Assembly: GCF_003351745.1 (NCBI RefSeq) | Contig: NZ_CP031222.1 | Location: 2,958,207 to 3,022,206 of the forward strand | Direction: 5' to 3' | DNA: 64,000 bases | Source of the DNA: Aquirhabdus parva | GTDB taxonomy: Bacteria; Pseudomonadota; Gammaproteobacteria; Pseudomonadales; Moraxellaceae | Shown: positions 28,556-36,888 of the stretch, piece by piece | Layout: the number at the start of each line of letters is the position of its first letter | Position numbering within the stretch: the stretch's first letter is position 1 | Program-made: the position numbers and the translations under genes | Notes under the pieces: model-generated | What the model was told of the DNA's origin: nothing | Databases searched by the model: none | Seen by the model: the letters and a program-made list of their open reading frames with translations, nothing else

Positions 28556-29041
28556 TTACTCACACCAGCTTCCTGACTCAAAGAATGGTGCCGACGTCAT
28601 CTGTCTATGTTGCACAATGACATTTTCCCCACTTAGGTCTCGTATGCCTCCTAGACACGAATCTCTTTTAGGAGGATCAATCATTTTTAACTCATAAGAG
28701 TGACCTGTTTTTGGGAAAAAGCTAAAGCCAAGCTGGCATAAAGAAACATAGCCTATATGAACGTCGCTTGTGACCGCACTCAGGGCGACTTCAAATGTTG
28801 TATCTAACAAAATCGGCTCAACTGAACGACTTCCTGCAGGTTCTCCTTTAGCAAGATTCCGACCTTTACATTGATAACTAGAATCATGAATCTGTAATGC
28901 TACAGGACGTGATGAGAGATTATTTAAATAAAACTTCGCCGTATTTTGACCCGTAGGATTTTTATATATAGGTGTAGTATCGCAACCAGTAAGTAAAGAA
29001 GAAATGAGTCCCACAAAAGCTAAAGTTTTTAATTCCATCAT
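28556..29041 (-). CDS. Small lipoprotein, unknown function
   Basis: This 161-residue lipoprotein has the signal MMELKTLAFVGLISSLLTGC (lipobox LLTGC). The mature part holds several Cys (QCKG, LCQLGF, DSCLGG, SWCE), which may form disulfides. The start could be 29041 or 29038; neither has a clear ribosome site. No family was recognised. It lies in the AT-richer accessory stretch between the beta-helix gene and the MarR operon. Confidence 0.6.
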   Translation of the reverse strand: MMELKTLAFVGLISSLLTGCDTTPIYKNPTGQNTAKFYLNNLSSRPVALQIHDSSYQCKGRNLAKGEPAGSRSVEPILLDTTFEVALSAVTSDVHIGYVSLCQLGFSFFPKTGHSYELKMIDPPKRDSCLGGIRDLSGENVIVQHRQMTSAPFFESGSWCE

Positions 29042-29177
29042 ATGTTTACTATCTAATTAATATTATTAAAAGATACTAGAAAATGATACGAAAATACAAT
29101 ATAAAAATCTAAAATCACAAGAAATGAGTATTGAATCTGGTTTCCAAAATACGATCTTGATCTCGTGATGGCTATCA

Positions 29178-30434
29178 TCATTCTTGTTCTGCAAGCAGCC
29201 CTTTAGTATCTATCTCACGTTCACGCCGATACCTCACCTGATACGTAAGCACCGTCAACGCCCCCGCAAACCCAGCCGCCGCCCCAATCCCCAGTGCCCA
29301 ACGAGCCCCGAAAGTATCCGCCACCCAACCCACGATGGGCGCCCCTATCGGAGCGCCGCCAAAGGCAATCGCCAGCAGTATCGCCACCACCCGTCCACGC
29401 ATGGCAGGTTCTGTAGAGAGCTGGATGATACTGACCGATCCCGTCGTCAGGACTTGAGCAGAAATCCCAATCATGACGAGCACCACGGCAAACAGCCAAT
29501 AGTTGGGCATGAATGCGGCTAGGGTAAAACCGATGCCAAAGATCAACGCACTCACACCCAAAAGTGCGATGGGCATACGGGCACGCTTGGCGACAAGCAA
29601 CGCACCAGTCACCGACCCGACCGCCATGATCGAGGTCAGAAGACCATAGTGACTTGCGCCGACATGAAAGACCGTGACCGACATGGTCGAGATAAAAATC
29701 GGGAAATGCAGTCCAAAGGTGCCCACCAGAAAAATCATGAATAGCAAGGCTTTTAGGTCTGGGCGCTGCCAGATATAGCGAAAGCCATCGGCAAAGCTAC
29801 CACGTGTCTGTGCGGTGACTTCTTTACGATGCAGTTCCTGTACGCGCAGCACAAAGAGTGCGCCCAATACTGCCGCAAATGAGAGTGCATTGATCAAAAA
29901 GACCCAGCCCGTTCCCACACCCGCAATGAGGAGACCTGCCACCGCAGGACCGATCATCCGTGCAGAGTTAAATGACATGGAGTTCAGCGCGACGGCATTG
30001 GATAGATCGGTTTCCCCGACTAACTCGGAGACAAAAGTCTGCCGCGCTGGGGCATCAAAAGCGACGACACTGCCAAACAGAAAAGCGAATACATAGACAT
30101 GCCATAACTGCACAAGTCCTGTCAGTGTCAACAGACCGAGTCCCAAGGACAGCAGCCCCATCAAGGCTTGCGTCACAAATAACAGTTTGCGTCGATCAAA
30201 ATAATCCGCCGCATAGCCAGTCAGCGGCAGCAGTAGAATCTGCGGACCAAACTGAAGGGCCGTGACGATGCCAAGTGCCGTGGCGTTGGTATGCGTCAGC
30301 TCTGTCAGTACGAGCCAATCCTGTGCAGCACGTTGCATCCACGTCCCGATATTGGACACCAGCGCCCCGCCTGCCCAGATCCGATAGTTATGACCCGCAA
30401 GCGAACGAAAAAGGCCTGTTTGAGAATCACTCAT
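29178..30434 (-). CDS. MFS transporter, EntS/MFS_3 type
   Basis: This 418-residue, 12-helix major facilitator starts with FRSLAGHNYRIWAGGALVSNIGTWMQRAAQDWLV, the signature opening of the MFS_3 group that includes the enterobactin exporter EntS. The motif-A-like GYAADYFDRRKLL lies after helix 2. It is the last gene of a marR-isochorismatase-small membrane protein-MFS run; it overlaps the upstream gene by 4 bases (ATGA). It probably exports a small toxic compound or metabolite under MarR control. The substrate is unknown. Confidence 0.88.
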   Translation of the reverse strand: MSDSQTGLFRSLAGHNYRIWAGGALVSNIGTWMQRAAQDWLVLTELTHTNATALGIVTALQFGPQILLLPLTGYAADYFDRRKLLFVTQALMGLLSLGLGLLTLTGLVQLWHVYVFAFLFGSVVAFDAPARQTFVSELVGETDLSNAVALNSMSFNSARMIGPAVAGLLIAGVGTGWVFLINALSFAAVLGALFVLRVQELHRKEVTAQTRGSFADGFRYIWQRPDLKALLFMIFLVGTFGLHFPIFISTMSVTVFHVGASHYGLLTSIMAVGSVTGALLVAKRARMPIALLGVSALIFGIGFTLAAFMPNYWLFAVVLVMIGISAQVLTTGSVSIIQLSTEPAMRGRVVAILLAIAFGGAPIGAPIVGWVADTFGARWALGIGAAAGFAGALTVLTYQVRYRREREIDTKGLLAEQE

Positions 30435-30760
30435 GAGCTTTGGGAAAGATTCCCACCATTAAAACGACCAAAATGACGCGCCAGATATAGCGCTATCGAC
30501 AAGCCACCTGTACCCAGTAGCAGTGCATCAGATGTCGCCTTTAGGTCAAAATTGCCTACGCGGCTGATCAGTACATAACCCACAGCAAGATTAAAAAAGC
30601 CCCACCAGACATTCATTGTCGATGAGGAAAGACCCTCGCCGCGCGGTGTAGCAAAGGGAGTCTGAAAAGGACGACCCATGACGCCACTCACCAGATGTGG
30701 GATGGAATTGGTCAGGAATGCCCCAGCAAAGAAGTAGGATACCGCATGAGATATGGGCAT
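30431..30760 (-). CDS. Small four-helix membrane protein in the MarR operon
   Basis: This 109-residue protein has predicted helices around SYFFAGAFLTNSIPHLV, MNVWWGFFNLAVGYVLI, and LLLGTGGLSIALYLARHF. The block GRPFQTPFATPRGEGLSSST looks conserved but I cannot name the family. It overlaps the MFS gene by 4 bases and follows the isochorismatase-like gene by 2 bases, so it belongs to the same transcript. Confidence 0.7.
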   Translation of the reverse strand: MPISHAVSYFFAGAFLTNSIPHLVSGVMGRPFQTPFATPRGEGLSSSTMNVWWGFFNLAVGYVLISRVGNFDLKATSDALLLGTGGLSIALYLARHFGRFNGGNLSQSS

Positions 30761-30762
30761 GG

Positions 30763-31317
30763 TTACGCCCTCTCCTTGAGCAGCGTGATCAAGTCTTGCG
30801 TTGAACCCGTCTCACTAATACGCGGGAAAATGCGAGTGATACTGTTGTGATGTGCATCCAAATTCGTGTCGGTGATGGCGTCGGTCACAATGCTGACGTG
30901 ATAACCCAGCTCATGCGCCTGACGGGCTGTGGACTCGACACCAATACTGGTGGCAATCCCCACAATCACCACTTGCGTCACACCAAGCCCTTTGAGATGT
31001 GCATTCAAATCGGTACTAAATGCGCCCCATGTGCGTTTGGTGAGGCGCAAATCTTCAGGCTGTGCGGCGAGTTCAGGCACCAAATCCGTCCAATCAGCGG
31101 GGCGCTCACCCCTTGCCATCTGATCGGCACGTCCCGGGGCACCCCCTGCAACATTCACAAGAATGACAGGAAGCTGATGACTGCGGAATTGCTCAGCAAT
31201 TGCTCGTGCCTTGGCGATCACATCAAGGGGGTCGTGCACCACAGGGAGGGAGACAATGCCTTTTTGCAGATCAATCACAATTAAAGCAGTCTTTGGATCA
31301 AGCTGAGTAAAAGCCAT
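30763..31317 (-). CDS. Isochorismatase-like cysteine hydrolase family protein lacking the catalytic Cys
   Basis: This 184-residue protein has the isochorismatase fold: LIVIDLQKGIV with the first catalytic Asp, the Lys in LTKRTWGAF, and GIATSIGVESTARQAHELGY. In most family amidases the residue before V in that last motif is Cys; here it is Gly, as in true isochorismatases such as EntB and PhzD, which do not need it. A vinyl-ether or related hydrolase role is therefore likelier than an amidase. It is second in the MarR operon, 40 bases after marR. Confidence 0.82.
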   Translation of the reverse strand: MAFTQLDPKTALIVIDLQKGIVSLPVVHDPLDVIAKARAIAEQFRSHQLPVILVNVAGGAPGRADQMARGERPADWTDLVPELAAQPEDLRLTKRTWGAFSTDLNAHLKGLGVTQVVIVGIATSIGVESTARQAHELGYHVSIVTDAITDTNLDAHHNSITRIFPRISETGSTQDLITLLKERA

Positions 31318-31357
31318 GGGAATACCTCGTATGCGTAAGGGATGTAAAACGGGGGAC

Positions 31358-31810
31358 TTAATCGTCGGCTAAGCGTTTGAGCAGTGCGATACCTTGTGCC
31401 AGTTGCGTTTGTTCTTTGGCGGTCAATTTGGCTTGGATCGCGTGTAACAACCAGTCATCGCGCACCGCACGGTTCTCTGCGACCAAAATACGACAAGCAT
31501 CGGTCAGAGTCAGAATGGTTTGCCGACCATCCCTAGGATGTGGGGTTCCGACAATTAAACCCGCAGAAACCAGTGCAGCCACAGTTGCACCCATGGATTG
31601 CGAACGAACCCCTTCAGCACGGGCAAGCTCAGTGACGGTGGCTGGGCCGTCACGTTCCAAACGACCTAATACGGTAACCTCAGACCACGTCAGATTTCCG
31701 ATATGGACTTGCTCACGTAATAGCCGTCTAAGTTTGCCAATCGTAATGCGTAACTCACTCGCCATCTCTAAGGCACGCTCGGTATCCAAATCATCAGGTT
31801 GCTTGCTCAT
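31358..31810 (-). CDS. MarR-family transcriptional regulator
   Basis: This 150-residue winged-helix regulator shows NLTWSEVTVLGRLERDGPATVTELARAEGVRSQSM (HTH), and HPRDGRQTILTLTD, the DxRxxxLxLT wing. It leads the operon marR-isochorismatase-membrane protein-MFS. A near-perfect 36-bp palindrome lies over the transcription start just upstream, so autorepression is expected. The inducing ligand is not known. Confidence 0.9.
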   Translation of the reverse strand: MSKQPDDLDTERALEMASELRITIGKLRRLLREQVHIGNLTWSEVTVLGRLERDGPATVTELARAEGVRSQSMGATVAALVSAGLIVGTPHPRDGRQTILTLTDACRILVAENRAVRDDWLLHAIQAKLTAKEQTQLAQGIALLKRLADD

Positions 31811-31844
31811 CGGTGTCGCCTTGTCTTTGTATTACGGAACAGCA

Positions 31845-31880
31845 AATAGGAAGATTAACTACCAAGTTAAACTTCCTATT
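31845..31880 (-). promoter_or_regulatory. Palindromic operator for the MarR operon
   Basis: The 16-base arms (AATAGGAAGATTAACT and AGTTAAACTTCCTATT) have one mismatch and a 4-base spacer. The site lies 35 bases upstream of the marR start and directly downstream of the -10, so a bound repressor would cover the start site. Confidence 0.8.
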
Positions 31881-31883
31881 TAT

Positions 31884-31911
31884 CGTATATAAAATAAACC
31901 GATCTCGTCAA
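31884..31911 (-). promoter_or_regulatory. Sigma-70-type promoter for the MarR operon
   Basis: On the minus strand TTGACG (31911-31906) is a good -35. TATACG follows after 16 bases (or TACGAT after 18) as the -10. The palindromic operator begins immediately after. Confidence 0.65.
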
Positions 31912-32045
31912 GCCAGATTTCAAAGGACTGTGTAACGATGAGTAAAGGGCTGTGCATGTCGAGGTTTAGAGCGTTCAATTGGGTGATAGGCACTCTGAGC
32001 ATTAACTGGCATGATAGACGCACCATCTCACAGAGATTCAGACTC

Positions 32046-32765
32046 GTGTCCCGCGCCCAACGCCTACTTGATTTGATCCAGATTCTGCGTGGTCATCGCT
32101 TTCCGGTGACAGGCGCGCATTTGGCCAATCAACTGGATATCAGTCTGCGTACACTGTATCGGGATATCGCCACCTTGCAAGAACAAGGCGCGCACATAGA
32201 CGGTGAGCCGGGCATCGGCTACCGACTGCGTCCGGGTTTTATGCTCCCACCGCTGATGTTTTCGGAAGATGAGATTGAGGCACTGGTACTGGGTGTCAGT
32301 TGGGTGACCAAGCGCAGTGATGAACGCTTAAGTGCGGCAGCGAGAATTGCACTGAGTAAAATATCGGCGGTACTCCCCAGTGATCTGCGCAACACGCTGG
32401 ATGCCGCGCCCCTGCTTGCGGGTCCAAGTCAGACGCCGCAAACCAGTCACCTTGAACTGTATCCTGTTCGTCAGGCCATTCGCTTTGAATGCAAAGTCAC
32501 GATGACCTATCAGGATCAAAACGGTCAGCAGTCAGTACGTACGGTCTGGCCTTTTGTATTGGGTTTTTTTGATCATGTCCATATCCTCGCCGCGTGGTGC
32601 GAGCTGCGCGAAGGCTTCCGTCACTTCCGTATTGACCGCATCTCAAGTCTGGAAATTACTGATCAGCGCTATCCACGCCGCCGACAGGCTTTGCTTAAAG
32701 AATGGCGCAAGCTCAATGGCATTAAAGATTCACTGCTGACAGAATCTGACAGTAGGTCAGCTTAG
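32046..32765 (+). CDS. YafY-type HTH/WYL-domain transcriptional regulator
   Basis: This regulator has an N-terminal HTH_11-type domain (SRAQRLLDLIQILRGHRFPVTGAHLA, LDISLRTLYRDIATLQEQGA). A WYL domain follows (VRTVWPFVLGFFDHVHILAAWCELREGFRHFRIDRI). I chose GTG 32046 because relatives begin at SRAQRLL; the frame is open to ATG 31938 with AAGGA about 11 bases upstream, so a 275-residue form is possible. It precedes a VOC gene by 77 bases. YafY-VOC pairs are common, so it may control those genes. Confidence 0.82.
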   Translation: MSRAQRLLDLIQILRGHRFPVTGAHLANQLDISLRTLYRDIATLQEQGAHIDGEPGIGYRLRPGFMLPPLMFSEDEIEALVLGVSWVTKRSDERLSAAARIALSKISAVLPSDLRNTLDAAPLLAGPSQTPQTSHLELYPVRQAIRFECKVTMTYQDQNGQQSVRTVWPFVLGFFDHVHILAAWCELREGFRHFRIDRISSLEITDQRYPRRRQALLKEWRKLNGIKDSLLTESDSRSA

Positions 32766-32842
32766 CATCGATGTTGAGATCAAGAGATGACAATCATCTC
32801 CTCTCTACCACTGATGCAAGTTCTGATATGGAGTCTTTAAAA

Positions 32843-33214
32843 ATGACCAGCCCTAATTTCGTGATTTTGTACGTCGAAGCACCCGAAACCAGTGCCGCAT
32901 TCTATGCAGATTTATTTGATTTAAAGCCTGTAGAGCTGTCCCCCGGGTTTGCCCTATTTATCCTGCCATCAGGTCTGAAGTTTGGCCTGTGGGCAAAGCA
33001 TGATGTGCAACCAGCAATCACCAACTTTGGTACGGGTGGTGAACTGATCATCCCCGAGACCGATCATGCTGCGGTCGATGCAACATATGCGTCTTGGCGT
33101 CAACGCGGTCTTGAGATTGCCCAAGTGCCCACCGAGATGGATTTTGGCTATACCTTTGTGGCGGTTGATCCAGATGGTCATCGCCTACGCGTATTTGCGC
33201 CGAATGCATCATGA
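32843..33214 (+). CDS. VOC-superfamily (glyoxalase/bleomycin resistance-like) protein
   Basis: This 123-residue protein has the VOC fold: [23 protein letters not shown], then [17 protein letters not shown] and [18 protein letters not shown] metal-binding His/Glu set is not complete, so it may be a binding protein rather than an enzyme. ATG 32843 is chosen with GGAG 9 bases upstream; ATG 32828 is also possible. Its stop overlaps the EVE gene start (ATGA), so they are co-translated. Confidence 0.85.
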   Translation: MTSPNFVILYVEAPETSAAFYADLFDLKPVELSPGFALFILPSGLKFGLWAKHDVQPAITNFGTGGELIIPETDHAAVDATYASWRQRGLEIAQVPTEMDFGYTFVAVDPDGHRLRVFAPNAS

Positions 33215-33639
33215 ACCACTGGATCGCGGTAGCATCGGCTGAGCACGTCCGACGTGGGCGTGCTGGGGGCTTTATGCAAGTCTGTCATGGCAAGGCGGCG
33301 CCACTACGCCGCATCAAGCCTGATGATCGGGTGATCTATTACTCACCTTCAGAAGTCTTTGGCAGTAAAGATCGCTTCCAGACCTTTACTGCGATCGGGA
33401 TGGTTACAGACGAGAAGCCTTATGCTTTTGATATGGGTGGGGGCTTCGTACCGTATCGACGCAATGTGCTGTGGTTGCCTGCAACAGAAGCGCCCATTCA
33501 TCCCTTGCTGGATGTGCTGGACTTCTCTATGGGCGAGCGCAATTGGGGCTATCAATTCCGCTTTGGGATTCTGGCGATCAGTCAGCACGATGCGAATGTA
33601 ATTGCGGAGGCGATGGAGGTAAAACTAACTGTTGAATAG
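33211..33639 (+). CDS. EVE-domain protein
   Basis: This 142-residue protein starts [27 protein letters not shown] and contains [13 protein letters not shown] and [18 protein letters not shown], which match the EVE fold (UPF0310), related to YTH and PUA. EVE domains can bind modified bases in DNA and sometimes occur with defence systems. No defence partner is seen here, and it overlaps the VOC gene. The natural ligand is not known. Confidence 0.85.
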   Translation: MNHWIAVASAEHVRRGRAGGFMQVCHGKAAPLRRIKPDDRVIYYSPSEVFGSKDRFQTFTAIGMVTDEKPYAFDMGGGFVPYRRNVLWLPATEAPIHPLLDVLDFSMGERNWGYQFRFGILAISQHDANVIAEAMEVKLTVE

Positions 33640-33740
33640 AAAAAAGTATGATGTAAATTTTGATTATCTAGCATTTATTTATGCTGTTTTATTAAACATA
33701 ATGAGTAAGAGCAACTTTACTTATTTCTGAGAGCTGTACA

Positions 33741-34118
33741 ATGGTACAAGCAACAATATCAATGTGGAAAACTCAACCACTCCCCGAAGAGCGGACGGAA
33801 TTAAATTTTTCAGCGTCTTATAGCAATGACGAAATTGAAAAAATGATACTTGGCGTAATTCCAAAGGAAATGGAAGATAAATGGTTTATCTATTTTCAAG
33901 ACAACACTCTTTTCTTTCATCGAAGCTGGACTGGATTTTGTATCTTTACTTTAAAATTCATGTTCGACTCTATGGGTGCCCATGTCGTAGAGTCATGGGT
34001 TAATCGTAATACAAGTCAATATAACTCAACCTCAATTGAAGATGATCAACATAATCTTCAATTGATCATTGATCAATTCTTACTGCATATTCAACCAAAA
34101 TCTGGGTGGCGACTTTGA
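33741..34118 (+). CDS. Hypothetical protein with FFHRSWTG-type motif
   Basis: This 125-residue soluble protein has MEDKWFIYFQDNTLFFHRSWTG around residues 44-65, then a mixed helical part. Similar D-K-W-F-x-Y and H-R-S-W-T-G blocks occur in uncharacterised bacterial proteins I cannot name reliably. It is AT-rich relative to the EVE/VOC genes, which hints at separate origin. The ribosome site is weak (GAGAGC upstream). Function is unknown. Confidence 0.55.
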   Translation: MVQATISMWKTQPLPEERTELNFSASYSNDEIEKMILGVIPKEMEDKWFIYFQDNTLFFHRSWTGFCIFTLKFMFDSMGAHVVESWVNRNTSQYNSTSIEDDQHNLQLIIDQFLLHIQPKSGWRL

Positions 34119-34208
34119 CGTCCACCCACTCCATTAAACATTGAATAATGACTGCCTTAATCTGAAACAACTTAACAATCCTAGCACTAAGACTTTAGAG
34201 CTGTTAAT

Positions 34209-34249
34209 CGTGAAATTATTGCAGAAATATTCTCCACAATAACTTCACG
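34209..34249. repeat. Imperfect inverted repeat between convergent genes
   Basis: CGTGAAATTATTG and CAATAACTTCACG are complementary except one base. It lies between the convergent genes ending at 34118 and 34261. It may act as a weak bidirectional terminator, but no U tract follows. Confidence 0.4.
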
Positions 34250-34260
34250 CCTTAGACCAC

Positions 34261-36024
34261 TTAATTCGCCAGTATCAACAAGCCATTCACGATGGCTTGT
34301 GATGCATCGGGTCGCACGTTATGCAGCCATGGTTTATCCAATAGCACGCCACTACAGCCCCCTTTATCCAGCGCCAGACTCGCCTTCATATCAATCGCCT
34401 CCACACGACGGTCAAAACAACTCCCTAGGCTATCGCTAGTCACATAGTGCTGGGTGCTGTGGCGTGTTGAAACCACAGGTGTGCCTGCACTACTGGTTTG
34501 GCTACTAATGGCATTATCCAGTTGACGGCGATAATCCACCTTGCCTGCATTGCTGAGAATGTGGGTGTATTGATCAGCAAAGTCGATGCCGATAGCCGTT
34601 TTGGAACCATCAGCCGCATAGCTAAAGTGCAAGGGGAAATGACTGCTGCGCTGCAAGGAAAACGTTTTGCGCCCAGCGGTGACGGTTGAGGTGGTATCCA
34701 CATCATTACTCTGCACAAAGTCCTGCGTGGTCGCGGTGAACTTCTGGGTATTGCTAAAATCCACGGTCTGCTTCACATCCAACTGCTCATAGCCTTTGGA
34801 GCTATTAATAAAGCCAGAGATCACAAAGTCTTTATGACTGGTCGTCAACAATTGACCATTGGCATTGTTTGCCGAATCAAACGTGAGTTGTGAGTCGATC
34901 TTGGGCGCAAGTGAAGTGTCTAGCGTATTGTTGATGACTCCCCCAGTCACTTGTGAGAGGACTGGGTCGCGGAAAATCAGTAATGTGGCGGTCGCAAAGA
35001 AATATGAGCTGACATTCGCCACACGGATTGAGACTTTATGCGGTTTGCCATCACTCAAAATCCCCGCAAAAGGGGATAGATCTACACGATAAGGCTTCAT
35101 GTTCAATGTCTGCACGCCCGGTGTTGGCCGCCATAATGCAGGGCTAATACCACCGGTAAAAATCCACGGAAAGACGGGGGCAACGCCAGCAGGTTGATCA
35201 TCAATACTGACTTCGGTCTCACGAAATGGCGTATGACCACAGGTGTAAAGAGGCGTCGCCAAATCATCTGGCGCACAGGTATACCAAAACTCATCATCCG
35301 ACTGCCCTTGAGCCAAGACATCCAAGTAAGCCCTGACGATGTTTGTCGGCAAGGTCAACGTTTGACTCAAACTGTCCTGTTTGGCATCCACATGTTGACC
35401 ACCTGTTGATGACAGCGCATAAATTGCATCAGCTGTAGGCGGTACAACCGTTGTAGGGCTGGTAGGATAAAAGACTAATTTGGCACTGCCCGTGATCACT
35501 CCGGTATAAGTTTGATCGACCAGATTGGCCAACTCCACCCGACCCTGCTGACTTTGGGTAAACAGTGACGAGTAGTCCGTGACATCCCGCTCGACATGCC
35601 AACTGGGTGCAACAGTTGCCGACGGCTCTTGAGTAGTACCGGTATAAAGATTGACTCCACCTAAATCGATATAGGCAGACCGATCAAACTGGCGGCCTTG
35701 GGTCACCGAGAAGTCTGCTTCCAAAACCACTTTCGCCCATGGCCCTTGGCAACTGGGTGGCGCATAGTTGATGGCCTTAGGATCAAAATTGGCAAAAGTC
35801 ATGTTTTTGAACAAATCAACGCTGCATGGCGTGGTGCTTGGGCGTGTCACAGTTGGATCAGCAACTAGCACATTTCCACTACCAACCACCACACCTGCCA
35901 CGGCACGGTCTGACGCATAGGACAGATCATTACTGCCACTTCCTCCACCACAAGCTGACAGTAGACCCATGACGACAATGGGAATGAGCTTGTAATAAGA
36001 ATACATAGTGTGTCGATTGCGCAT
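34261..36024 (-). CDS. Lipoprotein with peptide:N-glycosidase A (PNGase A)-like domain
   Basis: This 587-residue protein starts at ATG 36024 (AGAGGA upstream) with the lipobox LLSAC after about 24 residues. The mature part has PNGase A family marks: PSTTPCSVDLF, YAPPSCQGPWAKVVLEADFSVTQGRQFDR, TGTTQEPSATVAPSWHVERDVTDYS and a later PNGase A-type region. PNGase A enzymes remove N-glycans from glycopeptides and are best known in plants, fungi and a few bacteria. It stands alone on the minus strand. Activity is unproven; a secreted glycan-scavenging role is possible. Confidence 0.75.
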   Translation of the reverse strand: MRNRHTMYSYYKLIPIVVMGLLSACGGGSGSNDLSYASDRAVAGVVVGSGNVLVADPTVTRPSTTPCSVDLFKNMTFANFDPKAINYAPPSCQGPWAKVVLEADFSVTQGRQFDRSAYIDLGGVNLYTGTTQEPSATVAPSWHVERDVTDYSSLFTQSQQGRVELANLVDQTYTGVITGSAKLVFYPTSPTTVVPPTADAIYALSSTGGQHVDAKQDSLSQTLTLPTNIVRAYLDVLAQGQSDDEFWYTCAPDDLATPLYTCGHTPFRETEVSIDDQPAGVAPVFPWIFTGGISPALWRPTPGVQTLNMKPYRVDLSPFAGILSDGKPHKVSIRVANVSSYFFATATLLIFRDPVLSQVTGGVINNTLDTSLAPKIDSQLTFDSANNANGQLLTTSHKDFVISGFINSSKGYEQLDVKQTVDFSNTQKFTATTQDFVQSNDVDTTSTVTAGRKTFSLQRSSHFPLHFSYAADGSKTAIGIDFADQYTHILSNAGKVDYRRQLDNAISSQTSSAGTPVVSTRHSTQHYVTSDSLGSCFDRRVEAIDMKASLALDKGGCSGVLLDKPWLHNVRPDASQAIVNGLLILAN

Positions 36025-36374
36025 TGATTTTTCCTCTTTATAAATAGACCAACCGGTCAACAATACCTCTCTATCTGGCAATTTATATGCCAGAGTGAAT
36101 TTGATTACGGAGATAAAATCTGCATTAGTTATATGAAAATACGAATGTATTGATGAATCAGGAGGCTGTCATTGGAAGGCCACAGAGCTCCGCCTGTTCC
36201 GCGTGTAAAGATGCAGACACTGAAAATGCTTAAGTCCTGATCTGGCAAATGCTCCGAATACGACCTAAGGCTTATTTTTTATGAATTAATTGCATTTCCC
36301 CTCTTGCGATTAAGCGTGAATATCACGAAAATCATTTTTTTATTTTTACGTGATCGTCACACTATTCACAGCGC

Positions 36375-36674
36375 ATGAAAGATATTTACGATACCAAGAC
36401 TTTAGAGCTGCTCGAACCGATTCCCAAGAAGCGCGGACGCCCTGCGACTGGTCTTGCGATGACGCCTGCCGAGCGCAAAAGAAAGTCGGTTGAGAACTAT
36501 CGGTTAATGGTGGCTGAGAAGTGCGCTGAAGACTACACCAAGAAAGATTGTCTGTTTGTGATTGAGAACAAATACTTCGATAACATCCCTGCTGCGCGCC
36601 GTGCCGCGTGGCTCAGGCTTGGCTATCTGCTCGGTATTGAATCGCAGTCGGTGCAGTTGCGGTTTGAGATTTAA
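36375..36674 (+). CDS. Small protein with AT-hook-like motif
   Basis: This 99-residue protein holds KKRGRPATGLAMTPAERKRKS (residues 18-38), where KRGRP is an AT-hook-like core. The rest is charged and helical (NYRLMVAEKCAEDY, ARRAAWLRLGYLLG). Similar short proteins occur near plasmid replication genes, but none is seen here. No Shine-Dalgarno is clear. It may bind the AT-rich DNA nearby; function is unknown. Confidence 0.5.
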   Translation: MKDIYDTKTLELLEPIPKKRGRPATGLAMTPAERKRKSVENYRLMVAEKCAEDYTKKDCLFVIENKYFDNIPAARRAAWLRLGYLLGIESQSVQLRFEI

Positions 36675-36888
36675 AAACACTGTCAGCTATTATCAAACGC
36701 GAATCACGCATAAAGAAAAAATCCCCACCTCCATTTACCGCATTGCCTAGCCAAACACTAGGCTTGCATCGCAGTGACGCAAATGTTACATTTTGCAAAT
36801 AATAGTCATTACCGTTATCAATACCAAAAAGTAATGATTCGCAACCGAACTTAATTTTCGCAATTTGCCTAATACTATTGGATATTCT

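Noticed and set aside
31938-32045. Longer start of the WYL regulator at ATG 31938
   Set aside because: The extra 36 residues are not part of the HTH/WYL family. Not excluded, but the GTG at 32046 fits relatives better.
34189-36412. The 15-base string AAGACTTTAGAGCTG at about 34191 and 36398, flanking the PNGase A-like gene
   Set aside because: It looks like flanking direct repeats of a mobile element, but the second copy is inside a coding region and no transposase or inverted ends are present. Probably chance.
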